Position numbers and translations under genes: made by a program. A model generated the notes under the pieces. That model was not told the DNA's origin. It worked only from the letters and a program-made list of their open reading frames with translations, and did not search any database. From Streptomyces avicenniae (GTDB lineage: Bacteria; Actinomycetota; Actinomycetes; Streptomycetales; Streptomycetaceae), in NCBI RefSeq assembly GCF_000719135.1, contig NZ_JOEK01000005.1, forward strand, positions 62,001-126,000: a stretch of 64,000 bases of DNA, in the 5' to 3' direction. Shown piece by piece: positions 53,325 through 64,000 of this stretch (positions are counted from its first letter, which is position 1; each line of letters starts with the position of its first letter).

Positions 53325-53350
53325 TATCTCCAGGATGAGGAGGCAGCAGC

Positions 53351-54580
53351 ATGGGAAGAAACATGCGCACCGTGACGGCCGGTGCCCTGCTGGGGCTGGC
53401 CGCGACCGCCGCCCTGTCCGCCACCGGCGGCGGCGTGGCCCAGGCGCAGGACCAGGCGCAGGACCGGGAGCGCCCGCCACGCGGCCGGTGCACCACGTCC
53501 GTCCCGTTCGTGTCGGGCGAGGGCGGCTACGACACGTACCGCATCCCGGCCGCCGTGACGACGCCGCGCGGCACGGTGGTCGCGTTCGCCGAGGGCCGCG
53601 TCGGGGGCGCGGGCGACACGGGTGACATCGACGTGGTGGCGCGGCGCTCGGACGACGGGGGCTGCTCGTGGGGGCCGCTGTCGGTGGTGGCGGCCGGGCA
53701 GGGGGACACGCGGGGCAACCCGTCGCCCGTGGTCGATCCGGCGACCGGGCGTCTGGTCCTGCTGACGACGTACAACAGCGGGGAGGTCACGGAGGACGAG
53801 ATCATGCGCGGCGTCGCGAGGCCCGAGCAGAGCCGTCGTGCGTTCGTGCAGGTCAGCACGGACGACGGGCGGTCGTTCGACGCGCCGCGCGAGATCACCG
53901 CGGAGGCCAAGCTGCCGCACTGGCGCTGGTACGCGACCGGGCCAGGCCACGCGATCGCCCTCACGCACGGTCCGCACGCGGGCCGTCTCGTCGTCCCCGC
54001 GAACCACTCGGCGGCGCCGCCTGACGGCTCCCCCGACACCGGCCGCGAGGCGAAGTACTACGGCTCCCACGCCCTGCTCAGCGACGACGGGGGCGCGACC
54101 TGGCGCATCGGCTACGTGGACGACTCCTACGACGGCGCGGTCAACGCGAACGAGTCCACCGTCGCGCAACTGCCCGACGGCCGCCTCTGGTTCTCCGCCC
54201 GCGACCAGAACGGCACCGTCGCGGGCAACCGCCTCGGCGCCTGGTCGTCGGACGGCGGCGGGACGCTGGACGGGCCGTACGCCGTCGTCGGGTCGCTGGG
54301 GGACGTGCCGGTCGTGCAGGCGAGCACGCTGCGGACGCCGGGCGCCGCGGGGCCGCTGCTGTTCTCCGGGCCGTCGGATCCGGCGGCGCGGCGGGCGATG
54401 CGGCTGTGGCGCAGCGACGACGACGGGCGGACGTTCGCGCCGGTGGAGACGCTGTCGGCCGACCCGGCGGCGTACTCCGAGCTGGTGCAGCTGGACCGCC
54501 GGACGGTGGGCCTGCTCTACGAGACGGGCGCGGACGGGCCGTACGAGCGCGTCGTCCTCCGCCGCTTCACGGACCTGTGA
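53351..54580 (+). CDS. Secreted sialidase (GH33), single-domain
   Basis: A 409-residue exo-alpha-sialidase. The signal peptide covers residues 1-32 (ending AQA) and the catalytic propeller begins at TYRIPAAV, a Tyr variant of the FRIP motif with Arg64. Asp-boxes include RSDDGGCSW, VSTDDGRSF and LSDDGGATW. It lacks the LamG domain of the first enzyme, so the two may have different substrates. The ATG at 53351 has GAGGAGG upstream. The last 14 nt overlap the 3' end of the opposite-strand esterase gene. Confidence 0.92.
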   Translation: MGRNMRTVTAGALLGLAATAALSATGGGVAQAQDQAQDRERPPRGRCTTSVPFVSGEGGYDTYRIPAAVTTPRGTVVAFAEGRVGGAGDTGDIDVVARRSDDGGCSWGPLSVVAAGQGDTRGNPSPVVDPATGRLVLLTTYNSGEVTEDEIMRGVARPEQSRRAFVQVSTDDGRSFDAPREITAEAKLPHWRWYATGPGHAIALTHGPHAGRLVVPANHSAAPPDGSPDTGREAKYYGSHALLSDDGGATWRIGYVDDSYDGAVNANESTVAQLPDGRLWFSARDQNGTVAGNRLGAWSSDGGGTLDGPYAVVGSLGDVPVVQASTLRTPGAAGPLLFSGPSDPAARRAMRLWRSDDDGRTFAPVETLSADPAAYSELVQLDRRTVGLLYETGADGPYERVVLRRFTDL

Positions 54581-55574
54581 CGCCCCTGCCCCTGGCCGCG
54601 GTCGCGGGGCGGCGGGGCGGGCCGCCGAGCAGGCGCCGTACGGCGTCCAGCCGGTCGGTGACGATCCGTTCGCCGATGGCCGTGCCGGGGACGGCGTGGG
54701 CGAGGTGGAAGGCGCCGCTGTAGTGGTGGACCTCGGTCGGGACCCCTGCCCTGATCAGGGCGAGCGCGTGGTCCAGGACCTCGTCGCGCGTCGGGTCGAT
54801 CTGGTAGGCGGTCACCCAGGCGGGCGGGAGCCCGGCCAGGTCGTCGGCCCCGGCGCGGGCAGGGGCGGCGTACAGGGGCACGTCGGGGTCGCCGGGCGCG
54901 GCGGTGCCCGCGAGGTAGTAGCGCCAGCTCAGGCGGGAGTTGGACGCCTTCCAGGTCGGGGTGTCGGGGAGGTCGCGCATGGACGGGGTGGCCAGCCGGT
55001 CGTCCACGGTCGGGGCGTCCAGGATCTGCGCGGCCAGCGCGGGGCCGCCCCGGTCGCGGGCCAGCATCGCGAGCGCCGCAGCCAGCCCGCCCCCGGCGCT
55101 CTCGCCCAGGACCGCGAGCCGCGCGGGGTCCACGCCCTCCGCCGCCCCGGCGTCACCGGCCAGCCAGCGCAGCGCCGCGTAGGCGTCCTCCAGGGCGGCC
55201 GGGTAGGGGTGCTCGGGGGCCAGCCGGTAGTCCACGCCGAGGACGGCGACGCCCGCCAGGTCGGCGAGCCTGCGGGACTCGGCGTCCAGCTCGTCCAGGC
55301 CGCCGAGGACGAACGCGCCGCCGTGCAGGTAGACGAGGGCGGGCAGCGGCCCGGTACGCCGGGCGGGGCGGTGGAGGCGGCAGGGGACGTCGGGGCCGCC
55401 GTCGTGCCCGGGGACGGTGAGGTCGAGGACGTCCAGCGGGTTCGCGGCCTCGTACGGCGGCGCGTCGGCCTGGGCCTGCCGCAGCAGCGCGCGCGTCGCG
55501 GCGACGTCGGTGAGGTCGAGCGGCGGGATCGAGGGCGCGAGCGCGGCGAGTTCGGGATCGAGTGCGACGTCCAT
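54567..55574 (-). CDS. Alpha/beta hydrolase, HSL family esterase
   Basis: A 335-residue cytosolic hydrolase. It has the HSL oxyanion motif HGGAF (85-89), the nucleophile Ser159 in GESAGG, the DYRLAPEHPYPAALED block, an acidic DPTRDE and a catalytic His in YSGAFHLAHAV. It is convergent with sialidase 2 and overlaps it by 14 nt. De-O-acetylation of imported sialic acids would fit the neighbourhood, but this is only a context guess; substrates of the family are diverse. Confidence 0.88.
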   Translation of the reverse strand: MDVALDPELAALAPSIPPLDLTDVAATRALLRQAQADAPPYEAANPLDVLDLTVPGHDGGPDVPCRLHRPARRTGPLPALVYLHGGAFVLGGLDELDAESRRLADLAGVAVLGVDYRLAPEHPYPAALEDAYAALRWLAGDAGAAEGVDPARLAVLGESAGGGLAAALAMLARDRGGPALAAQILDAPTVDDRLATPSMRDLPDTPTWKASNSRLSWRYYLAGTAAPGDPDVPLYAAPARAGADDLAGLPPAWVTAYQIDPTRDEVLDHALALIRAGVPTEVHHYSGAFHLAHAVPGTAIGERIVTDRLDAVRRLLGGPPRRPATAARGRGVTGP

Positions 55575-55649
55575 GCGGGACCTTCCGACCGTGCGCGACC
55601 TGGGACCGGCCCAGTCTCACGCGCCGGACGGCACACCCCCCGGCACGCT

Positions 55650-55668
55650 CCCGCCGCCCGGCGGCGGG
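55650..55668 (-). terminator. Possible terminator after the aldolase gene
   Basis: A 7-bp GC stem (55650-55656 with 55662-55668) and a 5-nt loop lie 30 nt after the stop at 55699, at the end of the five-gene operon. Confidence 0.5.
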
Positions 55669-55698
55669 TTCACCCGGCTGCGCGCCCCGCGCGTCCCG

Positions 55699-56615
55699 TC
55701 ACAGCAGCCCGGCCGCCGCGAGCAGGCGGGCGACCTCCGCCACCTCGTCGTCCGACAGCGCGACCTGCGGCTCGGCGAGCGTCGGGTGGTCGATCACGCC
55801 GCGCAGCCGCAGCGCCGCCTTGAACGCGCCGAGCGCCGACGAGCCGCGCCCCATCCGCGCGGGCGACCCGACGTCCACCATCGCGAACAGCGCCACCAGC
55901 CGCTCCTGCTCGGCCCGCGCCGCCGCCCAGTCGCCCGCGGCGCAGCGCCGCACGAGCGAGACGTAGCCGTGCGGATCGACGTTCCCGAGCCCGGGGACGA
56001 CGCCGTGCGCGCCCATCAGCAGCGCCGCGTCCACCGTGACCTCCGAGCCGGTGAGCACGGCGAAGCCCTCGGGGGCGCCGATGAGGATGGCGCGCAGGGT
56101 GCCGAGGTCGCCGCTCGAATCCTTCAGGCCCGCGAGCGCGCCGTCCGTGGCGAGGGCGGTGACGAGGTCGGCGGTCAGCTTGGTGTGGACGGACACCGGC
56201 AGGTCGTAGGCGAGGACGGGGGCCTCGACGTGCCGGGCCAGGAGCCGGAAGTGCCGTTCGATCTCGGCCGGGTGGGTGCGCGTGTAGAAGGGGGCGGTGG
56301 CGACGACGGCGTCGGCGCCCGCCGCGAGGGCGGTGCGCGCGTGGTCGAGGACGCGGGGTGTCGTCATGTCGATGGCACCGGCCAGCAGCGGCAGCTGCCC
56401 GGCGAGGTGACCGGCGACGGTCTCGGTGACCGTGCGGCGCTGCGCGTCCGTCAGGAAGGCGACCTCGGAGGTCGAGCCGAGGACGAACAGCCCGTCAACC
56501 CCGGCGTCGGCGAGGTGGTCCACGAGCCGGACCAGTGACGCGGTGTCCACCTCGCCGTCGGGCGTCAGCGGGGTGCAGACGGGCGGGATCACTCCGGTCA
56601 GCCGGTCGGGGAGGG

Positions 56616-56619
<4 letters not shown>
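55699..56619 (-). CDS. nanA: N-acetylneuraminate lyase-type aldolase (DapA/NanA family)
   Basis: Class I aldolase of 306 residues in the dihydrodipicolinate synthase / N-acetylneuraminate lyase family. The Schiff-base Lys166 is in LAGLKDSSGD, the catalytic Tyr138 in VLAYDLPVS and the carboxylate loop in LGSTSE (48-52). Sequence alone does not separate lyase from other family members. The genomic context, two sialidases and a sialic-acid-type transporter under a common operator, favours cleavage of N-acetylneuraminate to ManNAc and pyruvate. It is the last gene of the operon and overlaps the ATPase gene by four bases. Confidence 0.75.
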
Positions 56620-59559
<2,940 letters not shown>

Positions 59560-59563
<4 letters not shown>

Positions 59564-60519
59564 GCGGCGCTCCTCAGCCGGGGGTTGACCAGGAGGTAGA
59601 GGATGTCGATCACCAGGTTCACGACGACGAAGCCGACCGCCGTCGTGAGGACGACGCCCTGCACGACGGCCGGGTCGCCGTTGCGCACGGCGTCGATCAT
59701 CAGCTTGCCCATGCCGGGCAGCGCGAAGATCGTCTCGATGACGACCGCACCGCCGAGCAGGTAGCCGACGCGCAGGCCGAGGACCGTGAGCGGGTTGATC
59801 AGCGCGTTGCGCAGGACGTTGCGGCCCACGACGACGAACGGCGGCAGGCCGCTGCCGGTCGCCGTGCGCACGTAGTCCTTGTCCAGCTCCTCCACCACCG
59901 CCGTGCGCACGACGCGGGTGAGCTGCGCGGCGACCGGCAGGGAGAGGGCGAGGGCGGGCAGCGTCATCGTCCTGATCCAGCCGGTGAACGAGTCGGTCGG
60001 GTTCGTCCAGCCGCTGGTCGGGAACCAGCCCGCCTCGACGCCGAGGTACTGGATCATCAGCAGCGCCAGCCAGAACCCGGGCGCGGCGACGCCGGTCAGG
60101 GACACGACGCGGATGACCTGGTCGAGCGCGCGGTCGCGGTGGAGCGCGGCGGCGACGCCGAGCGGCACGGCCAGGAGGACGGCGATGCCGAGGCCGAGGA
60201 ACGTCAGCTGGAGCGTCAGCGGCAGGGCGGTCGTCACCAGGTCGAGGACGGAGGTGCGCGTCAGCACGCTGATGCCCATGTCGCCGTGCAACAGGTCGCC
60301 GACGAAGCCCGCGTAGCGCACGGGCAGCGGGTCGAGGAGGCCGTTCTCCTCGCGGAAGCGGTGCAGTTGCTCCTGCGTGGGGTTGGCGCCCTGGAAGTAG
60401 GCGGACGCCGGGTCCATGTCGGAGAAGCGCATGACGAGGAAGACGAACAGGACGACGCCGAGCATCAGCGGCGCGAGGAGGAGGACGCGGCGTGTCAGCA
60501 TCCGGACGACGAGGATCAC
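59560..60519 (-). CDS. ABC transporter permease, DppB-like
   Basis: Integral membrane permease of 319 residues with about six transmembrane helices. The typical N-terminus and the motif RTATGSGLPPFVVVGRNVLRNALINP (EAA loop, in pieces) are present. It pairs with the permease half of the fusion protein to form the channel. It overlaps the genes on both sides by four bases. Confidence 0.92.
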
Positions 60520-62135
60520 GACGTGTACGGCCTCGCCTGGAGGACGGATATGCCGGGGTACGGCTGTGCGCGGACGCCGGTGAGGGCCCGTGGGTTCCAG
60601 GCGGTCAGCAGCTCGTTGTGCAGGAGCGGGTAGAGGACGGCCTGTTCGGCGATGACGTCGAGGGAGCGGTGCGTCAGCGCGAGCTTGCGCGCGGGGTCGG
60701 GCTCGCGCGTCGCCTCGTCCATGAGGGCGAACAGCGCCCGCGCGTCGTCGCTCTCGTCCCAGCGCGTGTAGGTCATCCAGCCGCCGCCCGGCGTGTAGTT
60801 GTAGCGGAGGATGAGGTCGGGGTCGAGGCCGAACTGGTTGGGGTTCGCGACGGCGGCGACGACCTGGTAGTCCTGGTTCTGGTCCATCTTGGTGAACAGG
60901 GCCGACGTCTCCTGCGGCTCCAGGGTGGTGGGCACGCCGATGGCGTCCCAGGACTCCTTGATCGTCGGCAGGCAGTCCACGAGCCAGCTGACGTTCACCG
61001 CCATCAGGTTGACGCGCAGGTCCGTGACGCCCGCCGCGCGCAGCAGGGCGCGGGCGCGGTCGGGGTCGTGGGTGTAGACGGTGGACGCCTCGGTGTGCGC
61101 GGGGTTCTCCTCGTTGAGGAACGAGGTGGCGGCCCTGCCGTGCCCGCGCAGGCCGACGTCGATCATCTGACCGGTGTCCACGGCGTGGAACAGCGCCTGC
61201 CGGACGCGGACGTCGTCGAACGGCGGGTTGGCCGTGTTGAACATGAGGAAGACGTGGTTCATGCCCGCGCCGCCCTCGACCGTGAGGCCGTCGCCGCGCA
61301 GCTGCTCGGCGTTGGCGTACGGGATGTTCTCGGCGATCTGGGCGTCGGCGCCGCTCCCGGAGATCTTCGCGACGCGGGGCGCGGCGTCCACGATGGACAG
61401 CCAGTTCATCCGGGCGAAGGTGGCGGGGCGCGGCCCGTTGTAGCCGTTGTAGGCCGCGAAGGTGGTGTTGGTCTTCGGCTGGTGCGACGCCTGCCGGTAC
61501 GGGCCGGAGCCGACGGCGAGGCCCGCGCCCGCCTCGTCCCAGCCGCCGGGGCGGCCGAAGACGTGGCGCGGCATGATCTTCGCGAGCGTGAGGCGGGAGG
61601 CGGCGTCGGGGAAGGGGAAGTGGAGGTCCAGCTCGACGTCCCGCTCGCCCGTCCTGCGTACCTCCTTGAGCCAGGAGACGAAGAAGGAGCGGGCCAGCGG
61701 GTTGGCCTCCGCGTCCAGGATGCGGTCGAACGTGAACAGGACGTCGTCCGCCGTGACGGGTTCGCCGTCGTGCCAGGTCGCGTCGTCGCGCAGGGTGAAG
61801 CGCCAGCGGGTCGCGTTCTGGTCGGGCGGCACGGCGGTGGCGAGCGCAGGGTAGGGCGCGCGGGTGAGGGGGTCGGTGTCGAGGAGGCCTTCGTAGAGGT
61901 GGTGATTCGCGGCCATGGTGAAGGCGGACGCGGTCTGCGTCGGGTCCCAGCTCTGGTCGTTGCCGTAGCCGATGACGGCGGTCAGCTCCTCGCCGCCGCC
62001 TGAGCCGTAACCGCCCCCGCCGCCGGTCGTCGAGGGCGGGCCTGAGCAGGCGCCGAGGGCGGCCGAGACGGCTCCGGCGGCGCCGAGCGCGGCGGTGGCC
62101 CGTAGCAGGGCCCTGCGGTCGAGGGCATGGTTCAC
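60516..62135 (-). CDS. ABC transporter substrate-binding lipoprotein (SBP_bac_5)
   Basis: Extracellular substrate-binding protein of 539 residues. The N-terminal twin-arginine-like DRRALLR is followed by a hydrophobic stretch and a lipobox ending at Cys30 (ALGAC). A Gly-rich linker leads to the peptide/nickel-type fold with WRFTLRDDATWHDGEPVTADDVLFTF. The predicted role, from operon and operators, is capture of sialic acid released by the two sialidases; peptides or other solutes remain possible. It is first in the operon, with promoter and operator at 62161-62223. Confidence 0.88.
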   Translation of the reverse strand: MNHALDRRALLRATAALGAAGAVSAALGACSGPPSTTGGGGGYGSGGGEELTAVIGYGNDQSWDPTQTASAFTMAANHHLYEGLLDTDPLTRAPYPALATAVPPDQNATRWRFTLRDDATWHDGEPVTADDVLFTFDRILDAEANPLARSFFVSWLKEVRRTGERDVELDLHFPFPDAASRLTLAKIMPRHVFGRPGGWDEAGAGLAVGSGPYRQASHQPKTNTTFAAYNGYNGPRPATFARMNWLSIVDAAPRVAKISGSGADAQIAENIPYANAEQLRGDGLTVEGGAGMNHVFLMFNTANPPFDDVRVRQALFHAVDTGQMIDVGLRGHGRAATSFLNEENPAHTEASTVYTHDPDRARALLRAAGVTDLRVNLMAVNVSWLVDCLPTIKESWDAIGVPTTLEPQETSALFTKMDQNQDYQVVAAVANPNQFGLDPDLILRYNYTPGGGWMTYTRWDESDDARALFALMDEATREPDPARKLALTHRSLDVIAEQAVLYPLLHNELLTAWNPRALTGVRAQPYPGISVLQARPYTS

Positions 62136-62160
62136 GAACTCCTCCAGCGACGCTGCTCTT

Positions 62161-62189
62161 GGACGTCCTACGTACTACGTTCTATGTCC
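62161..62189. promoter_or_regulatory. Extended GntR-type inverted repeat before the transporter operon
   Basis: A 29-bp imperfect inverted repeat with GGACGT at one end, TATGTCC at the other and TACGTACTACGT inside. The outer half-sites match the GGACRT arms of the 15-bp operators. It begins close to the predicted transcription start of the transporter operon. Other binding geometry, such as two tandem dimers, is possible. Confidence 0.65.
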
Positions 62190-62193
62190 GAGC

Positions 62194-62223
62194 ACCGTAG
62201 GTTCGGCGGCGGAACGAGGTCAA
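62194..62223 (-). promoter_or_regulatory. Promoter of the sialic-acid transporter operon
   Basis: On the minus strand TTGACC (62218-62223), an 18-nt spacer and TACGGT (62194-62199). Predicted start near 62187, inside the inverted repeat at 62161-62189. The -35 is only seven bases from the gntR operator, so one protein could control both directions. Confidence 0.75.
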
Positions 62224-62229
62224 GAGCCC

Positions 62230-62244
62230 GGACGTCAGATGTCC
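62230..62244. promoter_or_regulatory. Predicted GntR operator before the gntR gene
   Basis: GGACGTCAGATGTCC, followed by TATCTCC exactly as at sialidase 2. It is 69 nt before the gntR start codon and suggests autoregulation. Confidence 0.82.
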
Positions 62245-62313
62245 TATCTCCGGTGGCACAATGTGCATCTCCGGCCGGGAGGCAGGCCCGGTCAGGACCC
62301 AGGGGAGGCCGAG

Positions 62314-63030
62314 ATGGCACGCCGCATGATGTCCGAGGAAGTGCAGAGCAGCATCAAGGAGCTGATCCTGCACCGCCGCCTCGCGCCCGGCGACCCGCTG
62401 CCCACCGAGAGCGACCTGATGACGCTCTTCGGCGTCAGCCGCAACTCGGTGCGCGAGGCACTGAAGGCGCTCCAGGCCGTCAACGTCGTGGACATCCGGC
62501 ACGGCTTCGGCACGTACGTCGGCTCGCTCAGCCTCGACTCGTTCGTCGAGGCCATGGTCTTCCGCGCCGCCGTCAGGCACCGCAGGGGCGAGGCGAGCCT
62601 GCACGAGCTGCTTGAGGTCCGCGAGGCGCTGGAGGCCGGGCTCATCGTCGAGGTCGCGGGCGACGTGCCCGCCGAGGACCTCGCGCGGCTGCGGGAACTC
62701 GTCGCCGCCATGGAACGCGAGGCCGCCGGGGGGCGCGTCTCGGCCGCGACGGACCGCGCGTTCCACGTCGCCCTCTACCGCTCGCTGGGGAACCACCTGC
62801 TGAGCGAGGTGCTGGACGCCTTCTGGTCCGCCTTTCACCGCGTGCGCGGCGACCTGCGGGCCGACGACCAGGACCCGCGCGTCGTCTGCGCGCGGCACGA
62901 GGACATCCTCGCCGCGCTGGAGGCGGGCGACGGGCCGCGGGCGGCGGTCGCGATGCGGGCGCACTTCGCGGGGATCAGGCACCTCCTCGCCGAGCACGCG
63001 ACCGCCACGACCGCCACCGCGGCGCCCTGA
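62314..63030 (+). CDS. GntR-family (FadR subfamily) transcriptional regulator, NanR-like
   Basis: A 238-residue repressor from the ATG at 62314, preceded by GGGGAGG. The winged HTH covers residues 8-70 (LPTESDLMTLFGVSRNSVREALKAL, GFGTYVG). The FCD ligand-binding domain covers about 95-225, with the metal-binding residues seen as DRAFHVALYRSLGN and ARHEDILAALEAGD. The FCD family includes NanR and FadR. Divergent from the transporter operon and preceded by the same palindrome as both sialidase genes, it is the likely repressor, with sialic acid or a derivative as inducer. Confidence 0.9.
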   Translation: MARRMMSEEVQSSIKELILHRRLAPGDPLPTESDLMTLFGVSRNSVREALKALQAVNVVDIRHGFGTYVGSLSLDSFVEAMVFRAAVRHRRGEASLHELLEVREALEAGLIVEVAGDVPAEDLARLRELVAAMEREAAGGRVSAATDRAFHVALYRSLGNHLLSEVLDAFWSAFHRVRGDLRADDQDPRVVCARHEDILAALEAGDGPRAAVAMRAHFAGIRHLLAEHATATTATAAP

Positions 63031-63038
63031 GACACGGC

Positions 63039-63061
63039 CCCCCGCCTGCCGGGGGCGGGGG
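63039..63061. terminator. Bidirectional terminator after the gntR gene
   Basis: An 8-bp GC stem (63039-63046 with 63054-63061) with a 7-nt loop, located in the 40-nt gap between the converging gntR gene and the gene ending at 63071. Confidence 0.75.
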
Positions 63062-63070
63062 ACCGGACCT

Positions 63071-63706
63071 TCAGGAGACGGCCACGCAGTCCTCCAGCCG
63101 CCCCGCGAGCGCGGGATCGGGGCGCGGGACCATCCCGAGATCCTGGTCACGCCCGATGTCCAGGCTCTCCAGCGCCTCCGCCAGCGCCCCCCGCGGCCAC
63201 CAGACGCGGGGCCGCGCCGTCCACTCGTGCTCGCGCTCCAGCGGCTCCAACTCGGCCGCCTGGCCCGCCCAGTGCTCCGCGTCCTCCGGCTCGCCGCGCT
63301 GGAGGTGCAGCAGGCACAGGCACAGCGCCGCCGTGGACGTCCCCGCGCCCGCGCTGAACTCCCACCAGAAGCGCGCCCCGTCCGTCAGCCCGCTCAGGTG
63401 CAGCAGGCAGGCGAAGACGAGGCCACCGGCGGGCTCGATCCGCTCGGAGTTGACGAGGCCGGCCATCCAGGCGGGGGCGCGCGCGTCCCGTACCAACGAG
63501 CCGCACAGGGCGAGCAGTTCGCGCCCCGACCGTTCCTCGTCGCTCTCGAACCGCCGGGCGGCGTCGTACGGGACGGTCAGCGCCGTGTCGTCCAGCGCGC
63601 GTTCGATGCGGCGCCGGGACGCGGCCAGGTCGGCGGCCGTCACCGCCCCCGGCAGGAACGCCGCCTCGGCCAGCAGCTCATCGATCGGCGTCGGCACCGC
63701 GTCCAC
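63071..63706 (-). CDS. Uncharacterised protein next to a sigma-like gene
   Basis: A 211-residue soluble protein from a GTG start, with no signal peptide. It has a helical repetitive look: ACLLHLSGLTDGARFWWEFSAGAGTSTAALCLCLLHLQRGEPEDAEHWAGQAAEL resembles a TPR-like pair of helices (in pieces). I do not recognise the family. It overlaps the 3' end of the sigma-like gene by 29 nt, so the two are surely cotranscribed, and it may be its regulator or partner. Confidence 0.75.
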   Translation of the reverse strand: MDAVPTPIDELLAEAAFLPGAVTAADLAASRRRIERALDDTALTVPYDAARRFESDEERSGRELLALCGSLVRDARAPAWMAGLVNSERIEPAGGLVFACLLHLSGLTDGARFWWEFSAGAGTSTAALCLCLLHLQRGEPEDAEHWAGQAAELEPLEREHEWTARPRVWWPRGALAEALESLDIGRDQDLGMVPRPDPALAGRLEDCVAVS

Positions 63707-64000
63707 CCCCGTCCAGCGACAGCTTCCGCGCCAGCGTGCGGCGCGCCAGGTGGCGGTAGGTACGGACCGTGACCTCGGCGATGCCCATGATCTCGGCCGT
63801 CCGCGCGGCGGGGTAGCCGAGGACGTACTGGAGCACGACCACGTCGAACTGCCGTTCCGGCAGCTCCGCGATGGCCGCGTACAGGCCCAAGGCGCTCTCC
63901 AGCACCGACAGTTCGGCGCGGAAGTCGTCCAACACGCGGCGGCTCACCTGCTGGAACGCGGCGGTGGCGGGCATCGTGTGCCGACGCCCCTCGAAGATCA
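63678..64000 (-). CDS. Sigma-70 region 4-like DNA-binding protein, 5' end outside the window
   Basis: The visible part has a sigma-70 region 4-type HTH: LPERQFDVVVLQYVLGYPAARTAEIMGIAEVTVRTYRHLARRTLARKL (in pieces), about residues 36-85 counting from the ATG at 63974. The frame stays open to the edge (IFEGRRHT before that Met), so the gene may begin further right and include region 2. It could be an ECF sigma factor C-terminus or a stand-alone HTH protein. It overlaps the uncharacterised gene downstream by 29 nt. Confidence 0.8.
   Translation of the reverse strand, partial: IFEGRRHTMPATAAFQQVSRRVLDDFRAELSVLESALGLYAAIAELPERQFDVVVLQYVLGYPAARTAEIMGIAEVTVRTYRHLARRTLARKLSLDGGGRGADADR

Overview
The window is a roughly 72% GC chromosomal segment of an actinomycete, almost certainly Streptomyces or a close relative. 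The ribosomal, RpoB/RpoC and NusG protein sequences, the GTG/TTG starts, the acidic NusG N-terminus and the Streptomycetaceae-type DUF5954-like protein all point there. Genes are dense and mostly on the minus strand. Two kinds of DNA are present: a conserved housekeeping block and accessory islands, the last of which is a sialic-acid (sialidase) utilisation locus.

Layout from left to right. 1-12454: secY-adk-map and the complete S10 and spc ribosomal protein operons, read right to left (rpsJ, rplCDWB, rpsS, rplV, rpsC, rplP, rpmC, rpsQ, rplNXE, rpsZ/rpsN, rpsH, rplFR, rpsE, rpmD, rplO, then secY, adk, map cut by the window edge). 12455-12951: long rpsJ leader/promoter region. 12952-20798: an island with two sodium:solute symporter modules, one coupled to a LytS/LytTR-type two-component system, plus a DUF5954-like protein and an NAD(P)-binding reductase. 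21013-25379: the str operon (rpsL-rpsG-fusA-tuf). 25621-26886: a LytR-CpsA-Psr cell-wall ligase on the plus strand. 27042-36020: rplJ-rplL-rpoB-rpoC. 36339-37325: a lipoprotein. 37487-40249: tRNA-Trp, secE, nusG, rplK, rplA.

40473-49202: aspartate aminotransferase, adenosine deaminase, an S-adenosylmethionine-dependent methyltransferase, murB, a VOC protein, a TetR/MFS efflux pair, the two-subunit MaoC-type dehydratase, rpmG, tRNA-Met and tRNA-Thr. 49330-63030: an amidohydrolase, two secreted sialidases, a small reductase, an HSL-type esterase, and a five-gene operon (solute-binding protein, permease, fused permease-ATPase, ATPase, N-acetylneuraminate lyase-type aldolase) facing a FadR/GntR-type regulator. 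63071-64000: an uncharacterised protein and the end of a sigma-factor-like protein.

The most interesting result is regulatory. A 15-bp palindrome GGACGTCNGATGTCC occurs in front of both sialidase genes and the GntR gene, and a related 29-bp inverted repeat lies in front of the transporter operon. At three of these positions it sits at the predicted transcription start of a recognisable promoter. This ties about 12 kb into one predicted sialic-acid regulon: secreted sialidases release the sugar, a peptide-type ABC transporter imports it and a lyase cleaves it, under one GntR repressor. A second unusual signal is a 25-nt leader element (24 of 25 positions identical), containing a hairpin, shared by the rpsJ and rpsL leaders 13 kb apart.
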